Origin: Neelides folsomi
Taxonomy: Eukaryota; Arthropoda; Collembola; Neelipleona; Neelidae
Direction of reading: 5' to 3'
Length of the DNA stretch: 64,000 bases
Assembly: GCA_034687125.1 (NCBI GenBank)
Contig: JAQGBZ010000163.1
Span: 62,001-126,000, forward strand
In this document: piece by piece, positions 25,603 through 37,689 of the stretch
How the letters are laid out: each line of letters starts with the position of its first letter
Position numbering within the stretch: the first letter of the stretch is position 1
Made by a program: the position numbers and the translations under genes
Notes under the pieces: generated by a model
Told to the model about the DNA's origin: nothing
Databases searched by the model: none
The model's input: the letters and a program-made list of their open reading frames with translations, nothing else

Positions 25603-25751
25603 TACTCTCGTTAGAAAGTTATCTCTTGAGTTCCCGCCTTTTAGAACATCATTTAGATAACGTTAATTTATATCTATCACAATTAAAACTAGTGTTAAAC
25701 TAAATGATGTTCTAAAAGCGGGAGCTCAAGAACTAACTTCTAATGAGAGTA
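25603..25751. mobile_element. MITE-like element with long terminal inverted repeats, 149 bp
   Basis: The left arm starts TACTCTCGTTAGAAAGTTAT and the right arm is its near reverse complement, running through CTTGAG, CCCGC and TTTTAGAACATCATTTAG. Arms are about 53-55 bases with few mismatches, around an AT-rich centre of about 40 bases. No coding frame. The family is not identified; its ends differ from the TACAGGGTGGG type elsewhere in the window. Confidence 0.8.
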
Positions 25752-26519
25752 TGTATGTTTTATAAAATAGGTATACTGTTATATTTTGGGTTTATACTAA
25801 ATACATACATCGAGAACTTAGAATATTAGCATATACATTAATGAACGTATAATAATTATTTTATACTTTTTTATGTATGCTATAATGTAAATCTGTATTT
25901 TCAATAATGTTTAACTCTCTCAAATGATTATCTATAATTAAAAGTAGAGATACAATACATTATAATCTTTAAATAATATATTACTTATACCATGTAATTG
26001 TTAAGTTTATACACATACTTAAGACAGTTAATGTAATATGTAGAGTATGAGAATAGACTACATTTAGAACGTTAGAATATAAGACATTTAAGAATTTTGC
26101 AATTTTTTTATGATTCAAACAGGAAATTGTGGGTCAAGATATCTTGGATGATGTGCCTTTGGTTTCCCTTTTGATAAAAAATTAATACTGTGAGAACAGA
26201 ATGTATCGTCAGTAATTATGTAATCTCTTGGTATTGTACTCCTAAACTTGAATATAACGCATTGCAATGTATAAATATCACCATGTATGATTTAATTACT
26301 TCAAATATATATTACATACACAAGTAATGTAAATCAGAAAAATATTTGTTGTAAACATGTTGATTAATTCATATGAGACAATATAAAAATATAGTTTTTT
26401 GATGAATGTTGGTTCGTACATTTTTTTAGGTATTAACCGCATGAGTGTTTCTGTTTCTTATTAAAAAGATTTTTAAAGAACATATCTCTATCTAGCAAAG
26501 TTTTGGCCGATTTGACCAA
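25752..26519. other. AT-rich intergenic stretch, nothing recognised
   Basis: No gene, repeat or RNA motif seen between the hairpin element and the Methuselah-like promoter. Confidence 0.5.
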
Positions 26520-26527
26520 TATAAATA
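26520..26527 (+). promoter_or_regulatory. Probable TATA box of the Methuselah-like receptor gene
   Basis: TATAAATA lies 97 bases before the first ATG and 154 bases before the second. The less AT-rich sequence that follows, with GATTTAGTTGAGC about 28 bases downstream, fits an initiator region. Confidence 0.45.
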
Positions 26528-26616
26528 TTCGTTGTATGGTAGAAAGTCGATTTAGTTGAGCTGAAAGAGTTGATCGAGTGTGAATCTTCACAACTCAAGG
26601 AAAGGCTCTACATAAT

Positions 26617-29599
26617 TTGGCTCACAAATATATTTTTAATCGATATCTAACTGAAGTTAATAAACTTTTCATAATGGTTTATTTAAAATGTAAATTCAAC
26701 CGATTGTTAATTTCAACTATAATTAGCCAAATTATATTTTCGACAAATTCAATAGCGGAAGATGATTTTAAAAATACGACGTTCCCTATAAACTATTGTC
26801 AAAATGAAACAAAGAACGATGATCAAATAGCTGGATTAGTAAAAGAATTTCTTCCTAATTATCAACTTGTTTCAAATAAGTAAGTTCTTTAAATATAAAA
26901 TCATTTCTAATACCGTTACATCATAATTGTATTCATATTCATAATTCATGTACAAAAATTCTAGATCAAAGTATATTGATTGCAATCCAAGTAATTCAGA
27001 ATTAAATTTAAACATTGAAAAGATTTATAAGAATGGAGCTATCAAAATAGACAATTTAATTTATAATCTTGAACAATATTGTTTTCAAAGGTAAGAAACA
27101 TTTACAATGTTACTTCCAAATCAATATTTTTTTCATCAATTTAATCGAATTTTAATGAAGATCTTTCAGTAACTCATTAAAAGTGCAAACATGTGTACCA
27201 AAATGTGGAGGTGAATCTCCGTGCATTCCAAAATGTTGTCCAGCTCACCAAGTTTATGATTACACCTTAAACGGCTGTTCAGATGAAAATGAAGAATCTT
27301 ATTGGAAGCCAACATTTTATAAATTACATACACACGAAGATGCAAACTGCTTGGAACGGTTAAGCGAAACAGAACAAATAAGCATAAAGCTACAATTCAG
27401 GATAAATGAGGATATTTTAGAAGATGAATCATTATTCAAAATGTATTCAAGAGATATTCACAATGAATCCTCCCGAGCATTGTAAGTATATTAAAATTTT
27501 AAAAGCTTATGAAATATTTTTACAGACTATTTACCTTTATGTAATTGCAAGATTCTAAGCTTAAATAATTGAATTTTAGATTCAAATTACTTGAAAATGG
27601 AAGCTTGGGGATTTTCCAAAATGAAGAGCATATTTGGAAATTATATGATTCATTTTGCATTGATGGTTTAAAAATTTTTCAAGAAAATGAAGTATATTCT
27701 GGATTGGAAGACGAAATAATTATCCTCTGGAATTTAAATGACACTGAAGAGTATGAAGAGACAAATGACATGGAAGAACAACTTGTAAGTATAATTCCAT
27801 TTTGTATGTGATTTAGAGCTTTAGAGTTTCAAACTTACAATTACTGATAGTTAGAGTTAGAATATTTTGAGTGATTTTAATATAATTTTATTATTTATTT
27901 TTCATAGCATGAAGAAGCGATATTATGCTTAGAAAGTGAAACAGATTTAATTGAATTCATTTATTGTGTCGCTTTATATGTCTCTTCGGTATTTCTATTT
28001 TTGACGGTTGTTGTCTTCCTTCTCAATTACGAAAAGCTCAATCTTCACATGATGGTCATTCTCTCTTATATTTTCACTTCTTTTTGTGCATTGTTTTTCA
28101 TGGCTACTTCGAAACTTCCAATTGTTAAGAATGAAGCTGCTTCAACTTTGGTAAATGCGCCGGGAATTTCTTGTATTTTAATCGGTAATTCTAATTTTAT
28201 TTTACACCTTTCATTTAAATATCCTATGTATATACCTAAGTATAATTCGTTATCTTATATGGCTCTAAGTAATTATAGCTAATTGTAAGAATGCAAATAA
28301 CTGTGAATTTTTGTATTAGGAATTTTTGCACATTTTTTCTTACTTTCTCAATTCTTTTGGATGACTGTAATAAACGTTGATCTCTGGTGGACTTTCAGGT
28401 AAACCCTTTGTAATTACATACTTAATTCTAAGTGTAAGTAATTATGAAATGATGAAATTAAGTTTCTGACTCAATGTATATCATACAACCATTAGAAATT
28501 CAATGCCAACTAACAAAAAGATGAATTCTCGTGACTTTAAAATATATTTCTCATATATTGGATTTGCTTTTGGCATTCCTCTCATAAATATTCTCGTTGG
28601 GATTAGTTTGGACACACACGATAAGTCAATAAACGGAGAAGTGTGAGTCACAATTTTTTAGTAATGTTACCAATTATTAAATTATGCGTAAAATCATTGC
28701 AAGCAGAAATCATTATAAATTATACCATTCATTAAATATTTATATTAAAGTTTTGATCTATAATTGTAAAGACTCAAGAATATTATTTAATGCATTTTTA
28801 GTGAACCAGGAATGTGTTTGTTTAAGAATTACATAAATCCCCAATATGGATACGGACGATGCTTCATATCTGCTCAAGCGGATGGAATTTATCATTATTA
28901 CTGGATTGGAATTTTGCTTCTCATTAATTTACTTCTTTTTGTTTCCACTCTCTACATTTTATTTGCTTGCAAAATTAGAAAGAAGATGATTGAGAGAAGA
29001 CTATCAAAACAAAAAGAATCGTAATGACCACATTGACTTGTACAATAATTATAACAAATTAATTGCGTGGAATGATAAAAATTATATTTTATTTTGAATC
29101 AATTAGGTTTAAAATCTTTGCAAAATTGTTCATCGTAATGGGAGTATTTTGGTGTAGTGATTTCATATCTTGGGCTGCGCGTCCAAATGACGAAGCTTCA
29201 TGTTGGATTGTGGTCGTATTTGACATGATCAATTTCTCACAAGGATTTGCAATTTTTCTCATATTTGTTTGCAAGCTACAAACGTTGAGAGATTTGACCA
29301 AAAAATATCATTGCTTTAAAAGTAATATTAAAGTATTTGAGAATATTTTATTTTGGAAGTAAAATTGAAGTATATTGGATTTGTTTTGTATATTTGATTT
29401 GATATGAAACTTAAATTTTTAATTTTGCTTTTCTCTAGTTTTGTTTGTTGAAATTTGCTCACTCAAATTTGGGTCTGAAAATGATTATTCTCATTCTGGA
29501 CACGGAAGTACACGTGGAAGAAATTCAAGGTTCTCTGTACAAAGTGATATACTTCCAAATTCCTTTAAAGTTAAAAATAACCCAAGCGTTACCATTTGA
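26617..29599 (+). CDS. Methuselah-like family B GPCR, 10 exons, 667 aa
   Basis: Arthropod-type adhesion/secretin-class receptor at the cell surface. Exons: 26617-26879, 26965-27090, 27170-27481, 27580-27784, 27908-28184, 28320-28398, 28496-28642, 28802-29020, 29107-29321, 29439-29599; 2004 nt in phase. A signal segment is followed by an ectodomain with the Methuselah-type cysteine cluster CVPKCGGESPCIPKCCP, then seven membrane spans, including FFWMTVINVDLWWTFR (TM3) and KLFIVMGVFWCSDFISW (TM6). The last exon gives a Ser/Arg-rich tail ending NNPSVTI. If its splice at 29321 is not used, the frame stops at 29362 after a short tail. ATG at 26674 would give a cleaner signal peptide. Ligand unknown. 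It is convergent with the LGR gene, 710 bases apart. Confidence 0.85.
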
Positions 29600-30309
29600 C
29601 ATTCTGTAACCATTGAATATTACCAGTATGTAAAATATAATTTTATAACATTTATTAACACTTAGCTTTAGTTAAGTTATTTTACGTTTATAAATAATAA
29701 TATTATGTATCTGTATTTATATTGATTTTTATATGCTTCGGCCTTTGAAACCTTTAAGTCAAGTTTTATCTCAATTTTTAATCATAATAAAACACGTTAA
29801 ACTTAGTATTTTTTATATTTTTGCCTAATGCATATACTACATAACTGCCAACTTGGTATAAGTTTATTCAAGAGATTCAAGACAAAAGTTGATGCAGATG
29901 TGCCTAAAGTTTTAGTTAAGTATCAGTACGAGTATAAAATACAAGCATTTAAATAAGTTTTCACTTCAATAATACAAAAACGATCGTAGAAATACTGACA
30001 ATGTTTGAGATCTTAAAAGACAACAATGCACAAGTGACAATAAACGGCTATGTTTTTATAATATTATTAATTTTATATTTGTTATACCCTATTCTACTCT
30101 ATATTAATTCCATATTCCATTAAAAATAATTTTGAAGACATTATGCAATTAAGCTGTGTAAGACATAAACTAGATACTCCTGTATACCTTATGTATAATG
30201 TACATATTATGTATACTTATATGGTAGATACTTATGTATAAATAAGGTACATCATTTCTTATTGTGTATCAGTTAGCTTATAAGTACTTTTAACTTATAC
30301 TCGTACGAT
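29600..30309. other. Convergent intergenic gap between two receptor genes
   Basis: AT-rich 3' flank shared by the Methuselah-like gene (plus) and the LGR gene (minus). Several AATAAA-type hexamers occur on both strands, as expected for facing 3' ends. No gene seen. Confidence 0.5.
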
Positions 30310-33300
30310 CTAATTTCTTTTTATAACTTTTGTAACAGAACGATATGTGGATAGATTATTCATTATGTAAATGAACTCTTCAGATTTTCCTGAATCACTA
30401 TGGCTCATATTATTTGGAGTCAAATTCTGTGGATCGTCTGTGACTCCCGTCTCATCCTCCTTATTATCCAATGAAGGTCGGGATCTCAACCTTTCCCAAA
30501 TCAAAGAAGCCCGCTTTGATATCCGAACATTTTTCAGCACACAAGAGCTCAATTTGATTATCCATCCACGAAGTGTCGTTGCAACTTCTCCAGTAGTAAG
30601 AGTGTAAAGCAATGGATTCACGGCCGAGTTGAAAGGAAGAAGACAAATGATGAACGCTGTGTAATCTTAAAATCACAAATATTATTCTCGGAAAAATTAA
30701 TTGCATGCCAAATAAGCAATAATGATGTAATATTTAATTATACATTAAATAATGATAATAAACAAAATAAATAATTACACGTGCGGGTTTTATCTAAAAA
30801 ATTACTTTTTATGTCATAACCAACAAGGGCCATAATTTTTCCAACAATCATGGGAGAGCTGCAGATAATTTCAGCCGAAGCGAGAATGGTGAACCGCAAT
30901 GCAAGAGATAATTTAATGTTTTGATCCGGAGTTTTTTTCCTCGTCTTCCGCACAGCAAGAAAAAGCCGAGTGTATGACATCGTTATAAATAGAACGCTGT
31001 GGGAATCAATATTAGTATTGCGTCTCACCGCCTTATTAGTCAAGTTAATCGGATTAATCCACTTTTAATGGTTTTACACTATCTATAATTAATAAAATTA
31101 TTATAGGACCATAATACCAAATTGAGTTGATTCCAATGTAAATCAAAGCGCTATATTCATAACCAAGACCTTTGGGTTCGTCCAGGAAATGGGGAATGCA
31201 CAAGTAGTTGCTTCCATAAAATCTATAGCTATTCGACAGCAAAATTTCTAGATAAGATAATAAAAAAAGTTTTGCATCATATTCCAATTCCAATGAAATT
31301 TCCTTTAACCAAAACTTTAACTTTTAACTTTCTAATCAATAAACGTTTCTCGGAAATGCAAAGGAAAAGCCGTGAAAAGATTCACAGGAAAAGCCATGAA
31401 AAGTTTTGGATAATTAATAGGGAAAAGTGTGTACTTGGGGAAAGTGCAAGGATAATTGTCGTCATCCAAATAATTCCAGAAACCACCATTGCAAGTCTGA
31501 AATTACCATCATAATTGAATCAATTAAATGATATAATAGCACTATAATGTTCTAATGTATTTTTAATTAAAAATTGAAAATTAGAGCACTTTTTGCCAAT
31601 TTTAGGGCTGTTTCTGTCTATTCTTCCTCCTACGACGAAATATCGCTCGAGTGAGATGAGAGTGAGGAATAGGAGAGATGTCTATTATCCAAGTTCATAC
31701 ATTTATATACATCATTTTTATTCGACATCCACTTTGATCATTTAAAAGAGTTTTGATTAGAAATTTGACCTCGTGTGAAACGACGTAAACGATCCCGATT
31801 CCTTGACATAGCCAGGAACGAAGCCAATAATATCCGTTATTCCTCAGAGTATCGCGTGTCAATAGATCTTTGAATGCAATTGTGTAGACGTAGATCGACA
31901 TGAGGAGATCCGAAACTTAATTAAGAAATTCAAAGGTAAATTTGGAGGTTTCATATTACATTAATTAATTAAAATCCATTTTTTACTATAACCATTATGT
32001 TAAATTCTGCCATTTAATTACATAGTATGACATTGAGCATGCATGGTAAATTCCTTTAAGCGTTAAACCTTTACGACAATGTTTAAGCACCTAAATAAGA
32101 TATACTTAATATTTTCAAGTAAATAGTTGCCAGAAATAGGAAAGTATTTATATGAAAAGTAAACTTTAAAAGAGTGAAAAACTGAGATTTTTTAGATCCA
32201 ATTACCTGCCAAATTGTTAACAAGAATATCCAAAGCTTTACTGCCAAGGTTCATAGAAGACTTGTTTTTTTTCTTGAAATAAAGTCTCATAAAGATGACG
32301 AGTCCGTTGCCAGTTAAAATGCCAATTCCAAGAAACCATACAAAATACCTCAATACTTTTGACTCGAGTAGATTCAATCGAGAACTGATTGTATCTACAT
32401 TAAAACAATATGTAATTAATGATGAAATTTTCCTTAGTGCTCAATTGAAGCTAACTTTATAATAAAATAATGCATATAATGATATTTAATACGATAATTA
32501 ATCGCATGTATAGCTATCTATATTACCTGGAGCATTTGGAAAGCAGAGTCTAACTTTTGGGACGTAAAAACAATATGAGTAGTTTTTAAACGAACTGAAA
32601 TTAAAAAATAAAATAATTGTTATAATAAACGACGTTTGTAAAAATATACATTATTATTAGTATATTATGTAAAACAGTTACATTGATCTCAAGTTCCTCA
32701 TAGATGAAAAAGTATCAAGGTCAATTTTGATCAAATCAAGTCCTTCAAGATTTCTGAAAATGAAATTCATCATTTAAAAGTTAAGTACTATAAATGTTGA
32801 ACAATAAACATCAATACAGTCGGACTTATGTATTAAAAATATCCAGTTAAGTAAACAAATTAAAAATCATGTAATATCGTTATGTTATGATTATATGTTT
32901 AAAAGTTTTGTTAATTTTTACAAAGTCGACACATTTCCAATACTAGACATGAAGGCATTAGAAAGTTCTTGAATTGAATTGTAGGATAAAAGCCTATTAA
33001 GTAAATATTAAATACAATCAGTAAAATAATTTTAATTTTGTACACATTTGATATATGTTATTATACCGTTAAGGATTAAACGTAACCTAAAATTTATGTA
33101 TGCTAACTTATTAGGTAATAAAAATCGCTTACAGTTCTTTGAGTTCTTCTTTACCACTTAACACTTTTGGATCGATTTTCTGTAAATTATTATTGGACAG
33201 ATCTCTGTAGAAAATAATATGAATCAGTGAATTTATTTATATTTATTTAAATATTATCATATTAAAAGTAAAATATTATAGTACAGATATTTGCAATGTA

Positions 33301-35475
33301 TCCTACAGTACTCATACATTTTATGTGTATTATAGTAAATATAGTTATAGTATAGCTTGCTTTTACCAATAACCAATAATAAGGTTATAGGTATACAATA
33401 TTATAACTCTAAGAAAATTAAGATTAAACTTGATCATCTACTTACAATTGAATTAACTCCAAGTTACTGATAAACGCATCCTTGTGAATATACTTAATCT
33501 TGTTATTTGCCAAATCCCTGAAAAATTTTTGTTTAAAAAGAATTATTTGATTGTGATGCAAATTGAAGTGCAACTTGTTTATATCTTACAATTGCTCTAA
33601 AAACGTCAACTTTGAAAATAGGAGCTGATCAATTTTCTCAATTCGATTATCTCTCAAATCCCTAAATCGGGTTATAATCAATCATTTATTAAAATTAAGT
33701 TAATTGTAAATTGTAACATAAATAATATACCATAAATAGTTTTAAATGTATAGTACATATAACCATTCTGTGTAGTTATTTTTCCAATATTTGTAATTTT
33801 TTGTTATTTCGTTTATTGTAAAGATAGAGTATACCAATGGTAGTTTTATACCAAAAAAGTCATTTTAAGCCATATTTAATGTTAATAAATATAAAATATA
33901 ATAATATTGTAAAACTTATTATTGGATGTAAATCAAAATATCATTATAATTGTAATCAAGTCGTAGAAATCACATCTTTAGAAGGTACTGAAATCCATCA
34001 AATGTGTAATTCTCAAATTGCAATTTGTTAGATTGAAGATCCCTAAATTGAAAATGAAATGTATCAAATTATCAGGGAAAGTTCATAAAAGTTAAAGTTA
34101 AAATAATACAAAATCACGAGGCAATCAAGGTCGCAAAAAGCTCCTGGTTCAATCCGTTCAAGACGTGGATTATATCTAATGATAAGCCAATGGAGTTCTT
34201 CAATTCCGCAAAATGCATTACTTTCAATTGTAGCAATTTCGCTATATTCAATGTATCTGTAGATTAAGTTTGTTCATTATTAAATTAAATGAATTAATTT
34301 CAATAGCTATACCGTACATTCATACATATCATATTTCGAATCTTACATTTTCCCCAGCTTCTTATTCGGATTAAATATTTTCCAAGGTACAGTAGTGTGG
34401 TTATTAATAACGCTATCAGAGTAGTATAAGCATTATTAAGTTATGAGTAAGATAATATTATAAATTGTCAATTAAAGATAAAAGGATAAAGCCTATGTTT
34501 TAACTGACATACATTCGCTTTAAGGACGTTAAATGAAATTCGTCTTCATTCCATTTGAAATTTTTTGATGTTGAAAAATTGTAGAAATTTCTAAACCATT
34601 AAGTAATAATTGGCGTTTAAAGTTTTAAGAATTTCCATGTAGTAATTAATAGTGTACATATGATATGTAAGAAATATGTAAATTCTTTAATTTTTAATTT
34701 ACAGCCTCATCGGTGTATTATTAAATTCCTTCCATGGGACAGTTTCCCAAAATGTATCTTGACAACAAACCGTAATATCATCTGACGCATCATCAAAATC
34801 ACAAGTACAATTTTTGGAAATCGAATCGACATCTTGTAAAATTAAAGAAACAATTGATTTATCTGCTTTAATTTATAAAAAGTCATAATTTTGAAATTTG
34901 ATTTACTGCAAGAAAGATTTTTCTCTTTAAAATTTAATTTTGGTGCATGTGTGGTTCGTTTGTTTCCTTCATTGCACTTTATCTTCATAACATCAAGAAT
35001 TAGCCCAACTCCATCAAGCTGATCTAAGTTTTGTCTCATAAGTTGAAGATTCTTTAATATATAAAATTATTAATATCTTATTTAAACTAACTGCAGTCGA
35101 GTGGATTTTCGTCGCTTCCATCAGGACAATCATGGTTCCCATCACAATGGGATACCTTTGGGATGCAAACATCGCTTCCGTAACAAAAAAAGTTTGGAGT
35201 TGGGCAGCTTCCTTGTTTTAATTAAAATGATTTGTTATTTATGTAATGTACTCGTAATAAAGACTACTAAATAAGTATGTTGAACCCTATGTATGGTATG
35301 TTATCTTATACTATGCATACATAGATATCTTTCTTTATTAATGAGGAAGTTTATTTAGTGAGCAAATGGTAATTAAAGAATTCAAACCTCTTCGAGCCAC
35401 AACAATCAGAATGGCCGTGATGAGAAGAACAGCGAGGAAAATAATAATAAAGACAAAACTCTTTGGTAGTTTCAT
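30310..35475 (-). CDS. Relaxin-receptor-type LGR (LDLa + LRR + 7TM GPCR), 19 exons, 758 aa
   Basis: Leucine-rich-repeat GPCR of type C (RXFP/Lgr3/Lgr4 group), which bind relaxin-like peptides. Exons: 35388-35475, 35092-35211, 34907-35023, 34703-34832, 34347-34412, 34110-34256, 33974-34042, 33590-33661, 33446-33517, 33133-33204, 32682-32753, 32527-32594, 32206-32394, 31770-31915, 31590-31681, 31435-31496, 31118-31247, 30779-30996, 30310-30656; 2277 nt in phase. N-terminal hydrophobic segment, one LDLa module (CDGNHDCPDGSDEN), about eight LRRs on 66-72 nt exons, a hinge whose PNAPDTISSRLNLLES matches RXFP PNTDGISSLENLLAS, then 7TM with NLAVSDLLM, ERY in place of DRY, and NPLLY. The tail is Ser/Asp-rich. 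RXFP-like assignment is strong; which arthropod orthologue is not decided. Exon 3 is the least certain. Confidence 0.88.
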
Positions 35476-36970
35476 TTCTCTTCCCTTCTCCAGTCAATTC
35501 CTCCTATCAGTGGGATCTCTCTTAATTGAGTGTTAAGGAGAGAATGAGAGAAATTCACATATTTTCACTCGTCTGGTGGGAAACAGCAGGGATCCAAAGG
35601 ATCTCGACGACGAGTCGCAATAGTTGATTTCCAAATCACTTTCCAATCCCTCATAGACAGACGAAGGACCACTCCGGGAAAATGAAGGAGGACAACTGAC
35701 TTGTGCAGACGTCTCTTTAAGTCTCAAAGTCGCTCACCACATCTGACATAATATTAATACACCTATCCCCACAACGAGGGTCGTTCTAATTTAATGATCT
35801 TATTTATAACAGATTCCTGCTGAGCCTCCTGGAATATGATGATGTATGTATCAGTGTAAAGAAGTAAAGATTAACATGTAGAGAAGAGCGATATGCCTAA
35901 TATTGGATCTTTATAAAGAACCAAATTCCCCTACGGGGAATGATTTTCGTAATGGTGATTTTGGTAATGGTTCCAATCTGGTTCTGGATAATGAAATGGT
36001 TTTAAAGTCCTGAGCTTACAAGAGGATAATAATCCGTTTAAGTGGCTATAAAACTTTGAGAAATTAACGGGATTTATGGGGGAATCTAGCAAGTCGTGAA
36101 GAGTTCCTCTGGGGAAATTGAGGATGGAGATGAGAGATGATTAAAAGGACTGGAAGTTTGGGAACTGATGGAACAACTTCCACACTTCACCCCTTATTTA
36201 TAGAGGAAAGTTAAATTGGAAACCGCGTCCGACTCACCTTCAAATAATTCGAAATTCGTCATTGGCTCATTGGACGAGAGAATTAAATTTCTATGAATTC
36301 ATCACTTTTCCGACCCGAAACCTCCAGGTCAGAATGAAAAGAAATTGAGTTTTGTCGACGCGCATTTTGGATGGATCCTTATCAAATTCAAACCATTGTT
36401 GGGGAGTCTCGTGGGAAATAAAAGTGATCATCATCTTGTTTCACCAAACTCATCTCTTTCCATCAGGATTTCAAATGAGCTTCAAGGTTTGATTTTGCAT
36501 TTCAATTCAGACGCGTGTTTGGAAAGAGATCCCGTTTCATGTTTTCATAACCTTCGTCTTGGCTTTGATTTTAATTTGTTTTTCAAATATTTCGTGCTTT
36601 TTGAACCTGATGCAGCAGAAATCTTTAGAGATTTTTCTTTGTATTCCGATCTTCATTAAATTATTATTATTATTTATGAGCTAATTGTTAATGAATGATA
36701 ATTTAAACTTGAAGATATAATTTGAAAAGTAGTAATGCCACAACCTCAAATAAAGTGAAAGTTAATATATTAATATTATACGTGATTTACGTTAATGACT
36801 ATTATATTGTAATGTACTAATTGATAAGCTGTGATATGAACAGATTATATTATTTAAAGAATAAGATGATCAAATAAAGGAAAAACACTTTGATTCAATT
36901 CACAAAAATAATCTTTTTATTCAGAAAGTGTTAAAGTTCATTTTTGAATAAGAAAATTGTGTTATGAAGT
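35476..36970. other. LGR upstream region and intergenic DNA
   Basis: The first 1.2 kb beyond the LGR start (to about 36660) is richer in GC than the rest and carries open frames of 64 aa on minus and 104 aa on plus. Neither has motifs or splice partners. I read it as promoter and 5' UTR. The remainder is AT-rich. Confidence 0.4.
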
Positions 36971-37600
36971 TTATCCGTAAACGATCCCAATGCCATAACC
37001 TCCATAACCTTTAAAACAAAAGTCATTTCAATATCCATTAAGAATGATTTTTAATTAATATTTTTAATTCAAATATTATAATAATGATATCATATAAATA
37101 TTTCCTTCATAAGAATTTCTCTATGTAATTATATTATAATTTACCTCCTCCATATCCACCTCCGTATCCTCCATATCCTCCTCCATATCCTCCGTATCCT
37201 CCTCTGTATCCTCCGTATCCTCCACCGTATCCTCCTCCGTATCCTCCTCCGTATCCTCCTCCGTATCCTCCTCCGTATCCTCCTCCGTATCCTCCTCCGT
37301 ATCCTCCTCTGTATCCTCCATAACCTCCTCCGTAACCTCCATAACCTCCATATCCTCCATGGTGGCGGGCTTCTCTCTCGTTGTCCATGCCCATTTCTCT
37401 TGAGTCACGCTTGGGGTTCTCAACTGGAGCTGTTTTATTCAAGGCTTCTACTCCTTTCTCTGCTGGTTTGACTTCGAGGGCCAATGCTCCGACGAGGACA
37501 AAGGCAGCGAACGCCAGAATTCCAAAAACCTAGAAATTGAAAAGTAATAGACAAATTATATACTTTCTCTGTTCATTTTAAAATTTGTATTTACCTTCAT
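36971..37600 (-). CDS. Glycine/tyrosine-rich secreted protein, 3 exons, 142 aa
   Basis: Exons 37595-37600, 37145-37529 and 36971-37008 total 429 nt. The first intron follows codon 2. The signal peptide MKVFGILAFAAFVLVGALAL precedes a charged propeptide-like segment (VKPAEKGVEALNKTAPVEN) and then about 70 residues built from GGYGG and GGGYGGGY units, ending GYGIGIVYG. Similar glycine-rich proteins in arthropods serve as cuticle or eggshell parts or as antimicrobial peptides; which applies here cannot be told. At the DNA level the core is a 12-bp repeat (CCTCCTCCGTAT on plus), and a frame-shifted reading gives an equally long but false Glu/Asp/Thr-rich frame. Confidence 0.85.
37145..37370. repeat. 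12-bp coding minisatellite in the glycine-rich gene
   Basis: Tandem CCTCCTCCGTAT-type units, with variants at single positions (CTGTAT, CATAAC), encode the GGY repeats. The best-conserved run is about 37205-37320. Such arrays tend to change copy number by slippage, so length differences between individuals are likely. Confidence 0.85.
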
Positions 37601-37681
37601 TGTAGTTAGTATTTATTTAGTGAATGAGGAGAAGAGACTCTTAATTTGAATTGTGATATAATTTCTCAGCTTGCCAGAGAG

Positions 37682-37689
37682 TTTATATA
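37682..37689 (-). promoter_or_regulatory. TATA box of the glycine-rich gene
   Basis: TATATAAA on the minus strand, 82 bases upstream of the start codon. A transcription start near 37655 would leave a 5' UTR of about 55 bases. The position and match are good. Confidence 0.55.

Noticed and set aside
35533-35727. 64-aa minus-strand frame just before the LGR start
   Set aside because: More likely 5' UTR: the LGR signal-anchor exon has its own good start at 35475, and this frame does not join it.
36345-36659. 104-aa plus-strand frame upstream of the LGR gene
   Set aside because: No motif or splice partner. It sits in the probable regulatory region of the divergent-strand LGR gene.
37121-37423. 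100-aa Glu/Asp/Thr/Met-rich frame
   Set aside because: It is the same 12-bp repeat array read in another frame of the glycine-rich gene. It has no signal, and the spliced glycine-rich model explains the region.
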